A stretch of DNA of 64,000 bases. It comes from Rhizobium sp. CF080 (lineage in GTDB: Bacteria > Pseudomonadota > Alphaproteobacteria > Rhizobiales > Rhizobiaceae). The stretch is from NCBI RefSeq assembly GCF_000282095.2, contig NZ_AKKC02000002.1, positions 1,054,001 through 1,118,000 on the forward strand. The letters are read 5' to 3'. Positions 7,572 to 17,070 of this stretch are shown here, piece by piece (the first letter of the stretch is position 1; the number at the start of each line of letters is the position of its first letter). Position numbers and translations under genes: made by a program. A model generated the notes under the pieces. It was not told the origin of the DNA and searched no databases. It saw nothing but the letters and a program-made list of their open reading frames with translations.

Positions 7572-9445
7572 TCGACCTGATAGCCGGCTTCCGCCAATAC
7601 CGGCGACCACTCGGCGTTGACGTCATCCGGCGGCACGGCGGCGAGCAGGCTACGGGTATAGGCATGCTGCGGATTGGCAAACACGGTTTCGGTCCTGCCG
7701 CTTTCCACCACCTCGCCGCGATACATGACCATCACCCGATCGCAGAGATAACGGACGACGGAAAGGTCGTGGCTGATGAACAGCATCGAGAAGCCGTGCT
7801 CGTCGCGAAGCTTCAGCAGAAGGTCCAGAAGCTGGGCCTGTACCGAGACGTCGAGGCCGGATACGATTTCGTCGGCGACGAGGATGCGGGGCAGCGTGCA
7901 GAGCGCGCGGGCGATGTTGACGCGCTGTTTCTGGCCGCCCGAGAGCTGCGAGGGAAAGCGCATCGACGCATCCGGGGGCAGGCCGATTTCCTTCAGCAGT
8001 TCGGCGGCGCGGTCCATGCGTTCGCGGGTACTGTTGTGCAGCCCGCTTGCCTCGTTCGCCTGGGTGACGATGCTGCCGATCCGCCGGCGCGGGTTGAGTG
8101 CCGATTGCGGGTCCTGGAAGACCATCTGGATATATTCGCGGCGATAGGCCCTGTCGGCATGGCCGTTGGCGGTGATGTCGCGGCCGGCCAGCGTGATCCT
8201 GCCGTCGGTCGGCGTATCGAGGCCGACGACAAGGCGGGCGAGCGAGCTCTTGCCACTGCCGCTTTCGCCGACGATGCCGACGAACTCACCCTCGCCGAGT
8301 GTGAAATCGACGCTATTCACGGCTTTGAAGCTGCTGCGCTTGGCAAACGGGCTCCAGGCGGTCGTATAGGCCTTGGTCAGCTTTTCGCCATTGAGATGGA
8401 TCTTGCTCGATGCGATCTCGCGGCCGGGCGCCAACGGCGGCGGCACGATGTCCGGCGTCTTTTCGGTGCGGATGCAGGCGGCGATATGGTTCGGGCCGAT
8501 ATCGGCAAGCGGCGGCTCGGTCTGAGTACAGGCCTCGATCGCGTTCGGACAGCGGGAGGCGAAGCGGCAGCCCTTCAGTTCTTTCAGCACGCGCAGGCCC
8601 GGCATGCGCTCGGGCAGGATGAAAAGACCGCGGCGGGGGCCTGTGATGTTCGGGTTGGCGAGCTGCAGGCAGCGCGTATAGGGATGCGCAGGTGCGGAAA
8701 AAAGCTGCTTGGCGGGGCCGCGCTCGGCGGGGCGGCCGGCATAGAGCACCATGATCTCGTCACTGATCTGGGATGCGAGGCGCAGGTCGTGGGTGATGAA
8801 GATCACCGCCGTGCCGTCGCGCTTCTGCATTTCGGCGATCAGCTTGACGATACGGGCCTGGATGGTGACGTCGAGTGCGGTGGTCGGTTCGTCGGCGATC
8901 AACAGGCGCGGGCGGCTGGAAAAGGCCATGGCGATCAGGATGCGCTGGCACATGCCACCGGAAAGCTGGTGCGGATATTTCTCCAGCAGTGCCGCGCCAT
9001 GCGGCAGGTGGACCGCCTCGAATTCCTTCAGCGCCCGCTCGCGCCAGTTCTCTCCGGCGGCAAGGCCGATCCGCAGCAGGTGTTCCTTGATCTGCTGGCC
9101 GACCGTCAGGACCGGGTTGAGGCCGGAAAGCGGTTCCTGGGGGATGAAGGCGATGTCGCGGCCGAGAAGGTTGCGGCGTCGTTCCGGCAGCATGCTCACC
9201 AGGTCCTCGCCGTCGAAGGCGAGCGTGCCTTTGGTGACCGCAAAACCCTTCGGCAGATATTGCGAGATGGTGCGGCCGATCATCGACTTGCCGGCACCGG
9301 ATTCGCCGACCAGGCCGAGGATCTTGCCGGGTTCCAGCGAGAAGTTGAGATCCGTCAGGACCGGGAAGCTTTCCTTGGCTCCGAGCGATTCAACGCAGAG
9401 ATTCTTTGCTGAAAGAATGGGATTTCGGGCTGAAAGAATGGCCAT
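7568..9445 (-). CDS. Peptide-type ABC transporter, fused double ATP-binding protein
   Basis: A 625-residue cytoplasmic ATPase with two complete nucleotide-binding domains, equivalent to fused DppD and DppF. Domain one has Walker A GLVGESGAGKS at residues 44-54, signature LSGGMCQR, Walker B LLIADEP and the family's Cys-containing tail CRFASRCPNAIEAC. Domain two has Walker A GIVGESGSGKS near residue 395, signature LSGGQKQR and ILVADEIVSGLD, where Ile replaces the usual Pro after the catalytic Glu. It is the fourth gene of the minus-strand operon binding protein, two permeases, ATPase, FMN dehydrogenase, with a 1-bp gap to the permease before it. The second importer of the window has these ATPases as two separate genes. 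Confidence 0.93.
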   Translation of the reverse strand: MAILSARNPILSAKNLCVESLGAKESFPVLTDLNFSLEPGKILGLVGESGAGKSMIGRTISQYLPKGFAVTKGTLAFDGEDLVSMLPERRRNLLGRDIAFIPQEPLSGLNPVLTVGQQIKEHLLRIGLAAGENWRERALKEFEAVHLPHGAALLEKYPHQLSGGMCQRILIAMAFSSRPRLLIADEPTTALDVTIQARIVKLIAEMQKRDGTAVIFITHDLRLASQISDEIMVLYAGRPAERGPAKQLFSAPAHPYTRCLQLANPNITGPRRGLFILPERMPGLRVLKELKGCRFASRCPNAIEACTQTEPPLADIGPNHIAACIRTEKTPDIVPPPLAPGREIASSKIHLNGEKLTKAYTTAWSPFAKRSSFKAVNSVDFTLGEGEFVGIVGESGSGKSSLARLVVGLDTPTDGRITLAGRDITANGHADRAYRREYIQMVFQDPQSALNPRRRIGSIVTQANEASGLHNSTRERMDRAAELLKEIGLPPDASMRFPSQLSGGQKQRVNIARALCTLPRILVADEIVSGLDVSVQAQLLDLLLKLRDEHGFSMLFISHDLSVVRYLCDRVMVMYRGEVVESGRTETVFANPQHAYTRSLLAAVPPDDVNAEWSPVLAEAGYQVE

Positions 9446-9446
9446 G

Positions 9447-10304
9447 TCAGCTGCGCTCCGTCTGGGTCAGGCGCGTATCGAGAGTGCGGCGCAGGCCGTC
9501 ACCCAGGATATTGAAACCGAAGACCGCGAAGAAGATCGCGAAGATCGGGGCGATCAGGTTGAACGGGGCCTCGTAGATGTTCTGGCGCGCATCGGCGATC
9601 ATCTGGCCCCAGGCAGCGGTCTCCGAGCCGACGCTCATGCCGACGAAGGAGAGGATCGCTTCGACGATGATGGCGACGCCCATTTCGAGGCTCATCAGGG
9701 TGATGAGCAGCGGCAGCGTGCCCGGCAGGATTTCGCGGGTGATGGTGCGCCAGTGCGAGAAACCAACGAGCTGGGCGGCGGAGACGTAATCTCGCTGACG
9801 AAGCACGATGACTTCGCTTCGCAGCACCCGACAGAAGCGTGTCCAGTCGACCAGGATGATGGCGAGCACGACATTGCGCAGGCCGGTGCCGAGGCCCACC
9901 ATGAGGATGAGCGACAGGATGACCGGCGGGAAGGACAGCCAGATCTCGACGACGCGGCCGATCACCCAATCGACCCAGCCGCCGAAATAACCGGCGACAT
10001 GGGCGAAGAAGGCGCCGATGATCATCGCGCCGATCGAGGCGCTGAAGGCGACCGTTAGCGCCACGCGGGCGCCGAAGATCAGGCGGGAGAGGACGCAGCG
10101 GCCGAGGCTATCGGTGCCGAGCGGAAACATCGCATCGCCGCCATCGATCCAGACAGGGGGCGTCAGGATCGAGAGCAGGTTCTGCTCGTTCGGATCGTTC
10201 GGCGCCAGATAGGGCGCGAAGATCGCGCAGATGCCGAGGATGAAGATGATCACCAGGCCTGTCTGGACGCGGCCGGATTTCAGCCAGAGCGGAATCGGTC
10301 GCAT
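9447..10304 (-). CDS. Peptide-type ABC transporter permease (DppC-like)
   Basis: A 285-residue inner-membrane permease. It opens with a short cytoplasmic stretch, then TGLVIIFILGICAIFAPYLA and the DppC-type extracytoplasmic segment ending FPLGTDSLGRCVLSRLIFGA. The EAA loop reads AAQLVGFSHWRTITREILPG. It is one base from the DppB-like gene before it and one base from the fused ATPase after it, so the three are one transcript and probably translationally coupled. The substrate class of this family ranges from peptides to nickel, opines and glycosides. Here the neighbours suggest an organic acid or amide, but that is inference. Confidence 0.93.
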   Translation of the reverse strand: MRPIPLWLKSGRVQTGLVIIFILGICAIFAPYLAPNDPNEQNLLSILTPPVWIDGGDAMFPLGTDSLGRCVLSRLIFGARVALTVAFSASIGAMIIGAFFAHVAGYFGGWVDWVIGRVVEIWLSFPPVILSLILMVGLGTGLRNVVLAIILVDWTRFCRVLRSEVIVLRQRDYVSAAQLVGFSHWRTITREILPGTLPLLITLMSLEMGVAIIVEAILSFVGMSVGSETAAWGQMIADARQNIYEAPFNLIAPIFAIFFAVFGFNILGDGLRRTLDTRLTQTERS

Positions 10305-10305
10305 G

Positions 10306-11328
10306 TCAGCGCGCCCTCAGTTTCGGGTTGAGGATCATGTAGAGGCTGTCGACCACGATGCTGATCACCAGAACGGCGATGCAGTAGGTGAGCCCCGCGC
10401 CCTGGATGATCGGCAGGTCCGCGTTGCGGATCGCATCGACCATCAGGTTGCCCATGCCGGGATAGGAATAGATGATCTCGACCAGCAGCGTGCCACCGAA
10501 CAGGAAACCGAATTGCACGCCCATCAGGCTGAGTGTCGGCAGGATGGCGTTCTTCAGCCCATGGCGGATCAGGATGCGCTTTTCCGAAAGCCCGCGCAGG
10601 CGCGCCTGCTGGATATAGTCGTCCTGGTAGACGTCGAGCAGGCTCGAGCGCAGTACGCGCATCAGCGACGGCGAAAGCGCGATCCCAAGCGCAAGGCAGG
10701 GTAGGATCATGTGCTGGAGCGCGTTGAGGAAGGTCGAGATCTTGCCGGTGATCAGGCTGTCGAGCAGCAGGAAGCCGGTGACGACCGGGCGCTCGAAACC
10801 GGGGCTGAGACGACCGGTGAAGGGCAGGACCTCGAAGAACACGCCGAAGATCAACAGCAGGAACAGGCTCCAGAGGAATTCCGGCAGCGAGAGCAGCAGG
10901 ATGGAGAGGAAATCCATCACCGCTTCGGCGCGGGTGCCGCGCACGTAAAACAGGAAGAGACCGCCGGCGAGGCCGAAGACGGTGGCGACCACCATGGCGA
11001 TGAGGGCCAGTTCGATGGTGGCGGGCAGCGTCGAGCCGATCAGGCTCGTCACGTCCTGGCGGAAGTGGATGGAGCGGCCGATATCGCCGTGGAAGAGCTT
11101 GTTCAGCCAGATGCCGTACTGCTGGTAGAGCGGCAGGTTGAGCCCCATTTCCGTGCGCATCGCCTCGACTTCCTGGACCGTCGCATTCGGCGGCAGGGAC
11201 ATGGCGGCCGGATCGACCGGCAGGATGCGCAGGATGCAGAAGAGAAGCGCGGAAACAAGTAGAAGGATCGGTATCGCGGTCAGCACGCGCTTTACCAAAA
11301 GCTTGGCAATGGTCGCAAACATGCGCAT
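10306..11328 (-). CDS. Peptide-type ABC transporter permease (DppB-like)
   Basis: A 340-residue inner-membrane permease. The first helix LVKRVLTAIPILLLVSALLF is followed by the DppB periplasmic signature with DPAAMSLPPNAT and MGLNLPLYQQYGIWL. The EAA loop is QQARLRGLSEKRILIRHGLK. It forms the translocation pore with the DppC-like subunit downstream. It lies 75 bp after the binding-protein gene, from which it is separated by a strong hairpin (11354-11376), a layout repeated in the other ABC operons of this window. Confidence 0.93.
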   Translation of the reverse strand: MRMFATIAKLLVKRVLTAIPILLLVSALLFCILRILPVDPAAMSLPPNATVQEVEAMRTEMGLNLPLYQQYGIWLNKLFHGDIGRSIHFRQDVTSLIGSTLPATIELALIAMVVATVFGLAGGLFLFYVRGTRAEAVMDFLSILLLSLPEFLWSLFLLLIFGVFFEVLPFTGRLSPGFERPVVTGFLLLDSLITGKISTFLNALQHMILPCLALGIALSPSLMRVLRSSLLDVYQDDYIQQARLRGLSEKRILIRHGLKNAILPTLSLMGVQFGFLFGGTLLVEIIYSYPGMGNLMVDAIRNADLPIIQGAGLTYCIAVLVISIVVDSLYMILNPKLRAR

Positions 11329-11353
11329 GCCCCGTATTACGATGTCAGGGAAG

Positions 11354-11376
11354 GGGTCCGGATCAGTTCCGGACCC
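11354..11376 (-). terminator. Intra-operon hairpin between binding protein and permease
   Basis: Perfect 9-bp inverted repeat GGGTCCGGA (11354-11362) and TCCGGACCC (11368-11376) with a 5-nt loop. On the minus-strand transcript it lies between the binding protein and its first permease, so it probably acts as an attenuator or mRNA stabiliser. Confidence 0.55.
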
Positions 11377-11403
11377 AATAAAACAGATCGGTCAGATCTT
11401 CGC

Positions 11404-12939
11404 TTACGACCAGGACATGGTGCTGCCCAGGACCCAGGCATTGCCATACTTGACGTAGTTGAGGCTCTTCTTTTTGACCAGCGTCTGGACGCTCTGCAGG
11501 ATCGGAATATTGGCGCCGGTTTCGACAGCTTCCTGCGCGACGGCCTTATAACCGGCGATGCGCTTCTCATAGACCGGTTCGACGAAGAGCTTGAGGATCT
11601 TGTCGCCGATCTCCGGACCCTTCCAGGCGCCGAACGGCATCTTCGGGTTCATCAGGTAACCGGAGAAGATTTCCGGGTCGCCGGTGGCGTTGTCGAAGCT
11701 GTAAAGCGTGGCTTCCGGCAACTGGCCGCCGCGGTTCAGCTCGAAATACTTGGAATATTCGATCTGCTGCAGCTCGACCTTCAGGCCGACCTTCTGCCAC
11801 ATCTGGACAAGCGCGCGGGCGATATCGAAATCGCTCGGGAACTGGCCGTTGGTGGCGGCGAGCGTGAAGGTCGCCGGCTTGTCGGCCGTGTAACCGGCAT
11901 CTGCCAGAAGCTTCTTCGACAGTTCCGGGTCATAGGCGAACTTGTAGTCGGGCAGGTAGCCGGGCGTGCCGGGCGTGGCCGGGACCGAAAGCGGTACTGC
12001 GGCGCCACCATAGAAGGCCTTGGAAAGCGCAGCCTTGTCGATGGCATGATGGGCGGCGAGGCGGACGGCCATGTCCGTGAAGCCCTTGTCGTTGCGCATC
12101 TGCAGGAGGATCAGGCGGGTGAAGGGATTGATCTCGGCGGTCAGGCCTTCCGTCTTGCCGAGACGCTCGGCTTCACGGACTGGAATGTTGACGGTCAAGT
12201 CCACCTGGCCGGACTGGATGGCGGCGGTACGGGCCGACGGATCCTTGATGATGTCGATCGTGACGCGCTTGATCTTCGGCTTGGTGCCGAAATAATCGTC
12301 GTTGCGCTCGAACACGATGCGCGAATTCATCTGGTAGTCGACGAGCTTGTAGGGGCCCGTGCCGACCGGCTTCTTGGCGAATTCTTCCGGGCCGACGGAT
12401 TCGATATATTTCTTCGGCACGAGATAGCTGCCAAGGAAGGCAAGCCATTGCGGCGCGGTCGGAGTCGGGGCGGAGAACTTCATCACGCCGGATGTCGGCG
12501 AAAGGATTTCGATGTCGGTCAGGGTGCGCCAGGAATTGGCGATGTCGAGCTTGAGGCCGGACTTGATACGGTCGACGAAGGTGTACTTGAAGTCCTCCAT
12601 CGTCATCGGATCGCCGTTGTGGAACTTTACGTCGCTGCGGATCTCGAACGGCATCGAAAGGCCATCCGGCTTCAACTCCCATTTGGTGATGAGATTGCCG
12701 ATGAGCTTCAGGTCCGGCGACTGATCGAGCGGCTGGTCGAAGACCATCTTGAAGAGCGGCTGCGCATCCGGAACGAAGCGGAGGTTCGGGTCCCAGGACG
12801 GCACGTCGCTCGGCCAGCCGATGGTGACGTTGTCGGCGCCCTGTGCGAAGGCGAAGTTGGCCTGCGAGAGCACGGAGCCGCTGACCGCGGCAAGGCCGAG
12901 CATCTGCAGGAGATTTCTGCGGTCGATTTCAAAAGTCAT
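11404..12939 (-). CDS. Peptide-type ABC transporter substrate-binding protein (family 5)
   Basis: A 511-residue extracytoplasmic solute-binding protein of the DppA/OppA type. The ATG at 12939 is preceded by AGAGGG with a 6-base gap. The N-terminus MTFEIDRRNLLQMLGLAAVS has a twin-arginine-like RR followed by a hydrophobic stretch and an AFAQG cleavage region, so export may be by Tat or Sec. Family segments include SMPFEIRSDVKFHNGDPMT and TGPYKLVDY. It heads the minus-strand operon ending in the FMN dehydrogenase. Upstream it shares a 403-bp promoter region with the SRPBCC and acyl-CoA ligase genes. The open frame extends 22 codons upstream without a better start. Confidence 0.92.
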   Translation of the reverse strand: MTFEIDRRNLLQMLGLAAVSGSVLSQANFAFAQGADNVTIGWPSDVPSWDPNLRFVPDAQPLFKMVFDQPLDQSPDLKLIGNLITKWELKPDGLSMPFEIRSDVKFHNGDPMTMEDFKYTFVDRIKSGLKLDIANSWRTLTDIEILSPTSGVMKFSAPTPTAPQWLAFLGSYLVPKKYIESVGPEEFAKKPVGTGPYKLVDYQMNSRIVFERNDDYFGTKPKIKRVTIDIIKDPSARTAAIQSGQVDLTVNIPVREAERLGKTEGLTAEINPFTRLILLQMRNDKGFTDMAVRLAAHHAIDKAALSKAFYGGAAVPLSVPATPGTPGYLPDYKFAYDPELSKKLLADAGYTADKPATFTLAATNGQFPSDFDIARALVQMWQKVGLKVELQQIEYSKYFELNRGGQLPEATLYSFDNATGDPEIFSGYLMNPKMPFGAWKGPEIGDKILKLFVEPVYEKRIAGYKAVAQEAVETGANIPILQSVQTLVKKKSLNYVKYGNAWVLGSTMSWS

Positions 12940-13104
12940 GACGATCCCTCTGGTTTCTGCCCGTCGATTGCGACCGACGGACCTGCGGCGGTTGGTGAAA
13001 CGCAAGCCTGCAATCCTGCCAGGGGCTTCGATTTTTATTCTGACCCGCTTTTCGCGGTCGTCCCCTTAACAATTGAGGGGATCGTAGAACGACATATAAA
13101 TTAC

Positions 13105-13118
13105 TTCAAGCCTAAAAT
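13105..13118. promoter_or_regulatory. Candidate operator, TTTARGCYTAAA family, site 3
   Basis: TTCAAGCCTAAAAT; the reverse complement ATTTTAGGCTTGAA matches the site at 22299 closely. It lies about 165 bp upstream of the peptide binding protein start on the minus strand. Confidence 0.5.
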
Positions 13119-13279
13119 TTCGGATCGTGAGAAATTGAGAAGCCCGTCGACTTCTGCGTGTAGAGGGCCGAAATGCCGGGCTTTTTGCAAGCCTTCAGGT
13201 TGAGGGCCAGTGAGCGGTGATCGCCAGATGGAGGGGCAAAAGCGGGTTTCGTAAAAACCCGTTGACGTCCTTTCCAATT

Positions 13280-13295
13280 ATTTTATGCTTAAAAT
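13280..13295. promoter_or_regulatory. Candidate operator, TTTARGCYTAAA family, site 4, over a minus-10 box
   Basis: ATTTTATGCTTAAAAT is a 16-bp palindrome with one mismatched pair. It overlaps the TATGCT minus-10 element of the promoter that would drive the SRPBCC/acyl-CoA ligase genes, 48 bp before the ATG at 13343. Repression by steric block is the simple reading. Confidence 0.6.
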
Positions 13296-13342
13296 GTCTT
13301 TTGAAGAAATGACGCCTCAACGCGACTGAAAGAGGGACGCTC

Positions 13343-13771
13343 ATGATCGATCCGCATTGTCATTCCAGCAGCATCATGGTGGAGCGCCCGGCGGCGGTCG
13401 CCTTCGAACTCATGTCGGACGGGCTGAAACAGGGCCAGTGGGCCTGGGGCAGCCTCAATCGAACCGAGTTGGAGCCCGGTCTCTTCTGCGGCACCTCGAC
13501 CTTTACTGGAAAGCAGACATTCGTGCGGCTCAATGTCGACCGGCCCCGCTTCCAGGTGGATTACGAGGTCGGCCCGGCCAAGGACGCCATGCAGTTTCGC
13601 AACATGTCTCGTGTCATCCCCGGCGAACTGCTGCGCATGGGGCCGGACAAGTGCGTGGTGACATTGCTGACCTGGCGCCTGGAGACGCAGACGGATGCGG
13701 AGTGGATCCAGTTCGGCACGATCCACGAGGCAGAAATGTTCCTGATCAAGGGCATCTTGGAACGGGCATAA
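13343..13771 (+). CDS. SRPBCC-superfamily-like ligand-binding protein
   Basis: A 142-residue protein without signal peptide. The start HCHSSSIMVERPAAVAFELM and the following Trp-rich strand resemble the START/SRPBCC helix-grip fold, in which the N-terminal strand leads into a helix that opens a hydrophobic pocket. The C-terminus HEAEMFLIKGILERA would be the long pocket-lining helix. Such proteins bind or transform aromatic or lipid-like ligands. It lies 10 bp upstream of the acyl-CoA ligase and is clearly cotranscribed with it, so a role with a CoA-ester or its acid is plausible. The fold assignment is moderate; no catalytic residues can be named. Confidence 0.6.
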   Translation: MIDPHCHSSSIMVERPAAVAFELMSDGLKQGQWAWGSLNRTELEPGLFCGTSTFTGKQTFVRLNVDRPRFQVDYEVGPAKDAMQFRNMSRVIPGELLRMGPDKCVVTLLTWRLETQTDAEWIQFGTIHEAEMFLIKGILERA

Positions 13772-13781
13772 GGACAGGACC

Positions 13782-15395
<1,614 letters not shown>

Positions 15396-15435
15396 ACTCC
15401 CTTACGGTTCCTCATCACTTCTGATATACCATAAA

Positions 15436-15449
15436 TCACAGCTTAAAAC
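15436..15449. promoter_or_regulatory. Candidate operator, TTTARGCYTAAA family, site 5
   Basis: TCACAGCTTAAAAC lies in the 71-bp gap between the acyl-CoA ligase and ohr, 18 bp before the ohr start codon. One half (GCTTAAAAC) matches the consensus well; the other half is poor, so this is the weakest of the eight sites. It hints at a separate promoter for the ohr operon. Confidence 0.4.
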
Positions 15450-15466
15450 CTGATATGGAGGCACGC

Positions 15467-15892
15467 ATGACCCCGGAAAAGATCCTCTATGAGACGTCCG
15501 TTACCGCGCATGGCGGTCGGGAAGGAAAAGCGCAGAGCACGGACGGCAGCTTTGCCGTCAATCTCTCGGTGCCGAAAGGGCTCGGCGGCCCAGGGGGCGA
15601 GGGGACCAATCCGGAGCAGCTTTTCGCCGCCGGTTATGCGGCCTGTTTCCTCGGCGCGGTGAAGCTGGTGGCACGCACCAGCAAGATCGCGCTGCCGGAT
15701 GACGTTTCGATCACCGCCAAGGTCGGCATCGGCCCGGTGCCGGTCGGTTACGCGCTGGCGGTCGAGCTCGTGGCGTCCTTGCCCGGCATCGAGCGTGCGG
15801 TCGCGGAAGAGATCGTCGCCGGTGCGCATCAGCGCTGCCCCTATTCCAATGCGACGCGCGGCAATGTCGACGTCAAATTGACGGTGGCCTGA
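15467..15892 (+). CDS. ohr: Ohr-type organic hydroperoxide reductase (OsmC/Ohr family)
   Basis: A 141-residue Ohr subfamily protein. The two reactive cysteines are present: Cys60 in AAGYAACF and Cys124 in HQRCPYSNAT, together with Arg18 near the N-terminus. Ohr reduces organic and fatty acid hydroperoxides using lipoylated partners. The ATG at 15467 has GGAG with a 6-base gap; an in-frame ATG lies four codons earlier. Its stop overlaps the thiolase start (TGATG), so it is translationally tied to a catabolic operon and not to an ohrR gene, which is unusual. It may protect against peroxides made by the flavoenzymes of this region. Confidence 0.93.
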   Translation: MTPEKILYETSVTAHGGREGKAQSTDGSFAVNLSVPKGLGGPGGEGTNPEQLFAAGYAACFLGAVKLVARTSKIALPDDVSITAKVGIGPVPVGYALAVELVASLPGIERAVAEEIVAGAHQRCPYSNATRGNVDVKLTVA

Positions 15893-17070
15893 TGGCCTTG
15901 TCCCGCGCGCGGCAATCTTATGACGGCGTGGTTCTGGCGGTGCCGGTGACGGTACCCTACCAGCGGTTTTCCATCGAAACCGCGCATTGGTGGATGGGCA
16001 AGGCGCTGAGGGCGCTGGCGGAAGGCGCTGGCATCAGCCATCGGGATTTCGATGGCTTTTCGGTTGCGAGCTTCACGATGGGACCGGATGTCGCGGTCGG
16101 TCTGACCCAGCATTTCGGGCTCTCCCCGCGCCATATCGACCACGTGCCGATGGGTGGAGCCGCGGGTATCGTCTCGCTTCGCCGGGCGGCACGGGCAGTG
16201 CAGGCGGGTGATGCGGATATCGTTGCCTGCGTCGCGGCCGACACCAACCGGGTCGACAGTTTCCGCCATCTGCTGGCCGGCTTTTCCCGGTTTTCTCAGG
16301 ATGCCGTCTATCCCTACGGTGCCGGCGGCGCCAATGGCAGTTTCGCGCTGATCGCCAGGGCTTACATGGATCGCTATGGTGCGAAGCGCGAGGATTTCGG
16401 CAAGCTCTGCGTCGCGCAGCGTGACAATGCGCTTAAAAACCCGAATGCGCTGATGAAGAAGCCGCTGACGCTGGAGCAATATATGTCGGCGCGGCCGATC
16501 GCCGAACCGTTCCATCTGTTCGATTGCGTCATGCCCTGCGCCGGTGCGGAAGCCTTTCTGGTGATGCGCGAGGAGACGGCCGTTTCGCTTGGGCTTCCCT
16601 TCGTACGGCTGCTGTCGGCCATCGAGCGGCACAATGCGTTTGCCGAGGATCCGGTGCAGGTGCGCGGCGGCTGGGTGGTCGACCGCGACGAGCTTTACGG
16701 CATGGCCGGTTCGGCGCCCGACGATATGGATTTTGTCCAGACCTATGACGATTATGCGGTGATCTCGATGATGCAGTTCGAGGATCTGGGTTTTTGCGCC
16801 AAGGGCGAGGGGCCGGATTTCGTGCGCCATCACACGTTCACGATTGACGGGTCCTTTCCGCACAACACGTCCGGCGGCCAGCTTTCGGTCGGCCAGGCGG
16901 GAGCCGCGGGTGGACATCTTGGGCTTACCGAAGCGATGCGTCAGCTTTTGGGGACGGCAGACGGTAGGCAGGTCGAAGATGCGAAGCTCGGGCTGGTTTC
17001 AGGTTTCGGCATGATCAACTACGACCGTGGGCTCGCTTCTGCGGCCGCCATTCTGGCGAGGGCATCATGA
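15892..17070 (+). CDS. Thiolase-superfamily protein (SCP2-thiolase/Ltp2-like) lacking the nucleophilic cysteine
   Basis: A 392-residue protein of the thiolase fold, SCP2/lipid-transfer subgroup. The C-terminal glycine-rich part NTSGGQLSVGQAGAAGG is preserved. In the N-terminal loop where active thiolases have the acyl-accepting Cys, it reads VPMGGAAGIVSL (residues 85-96), so the Cys is replaced by Ala or Gly. Thiolase-like proteins of this type that pair with a DUF35 partner, such as Ltp2 with ChsH2, are retro-aldolases. The next gene, overlapping by four bases (ATGA), encodes exactly such a DUF35 module. I therefore infer C-C cleavage of a hydroxyacyl-CoA by aldol chemistry, not thiolysis. 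The substrate is unknown. Confidence 0.85.
   Translation: MALSRARQSYDGVVLAVPVTVPYQRFSIETAHWWMGKALRALAEGAGISHRDFDGFSVASFTMGPDVAVGLTQHFGLSPRHIDHVPMGGAAGIVSLRRAARAVQAGDADIVACVAADTNRVDSFRHLLAGFSRFSQDAVYPYGAGGANGSFALIARAYMDRYGAKREDFGKLCVAQRDNALKNPNALMKKPLTLEQYMSARPIAEPFHLFDCVMPCAGAEAFLVMREETAVSLGLPFVRLLSAIERHNAFAEDPVQVRGGWVVDRDELYGMAGSAPDDMDFVQTYDDYAVISMMQFEDLGFCAKGEGPDFVRHHTFTIDGSFPHNTSGGQLSVGQAGAAGGHLGLTEAMRQLLGTADGRQVEDAKLGLVSGFGMINYDRGLASAAAILARAS

Larger units (their letters stand above)
12940..13342. promoter_or_regulatory. Divergent promoter region with two TTTARGCYTAAA-type sites
   Basis: This 403-bp gap lies between the peptide binding protein (minus) and the SRPBCC gene (plus). It holds two candidate operators at 13105-13118 and 13280-13295. 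For the plus strand a sigma-70-like promoter can be read: TTGACG at 13262-13267, N16, TATGCT at 13284-13289. The second operator covers that minus-10 box, which is the position expected for a repressor. The stretch 13130-13250 shows nothing recognisable. Confidence 0.55.

Noticed and set aside
7664..9412. Long open frame on the plus strand opposite the fused ATPase gene
   Set aside because: It is an antisense shadow caused by GC-rich codon bias; the minus strand encodes clear Walker A/B motifs over the same bases and the plus frame has no recognisable domain.
16430..16440. GCTTAAAAA inside the thiolase-like gene as another member of the palindrome family
   Set aside because: Only one half site, in coding sequence, without promoter context.
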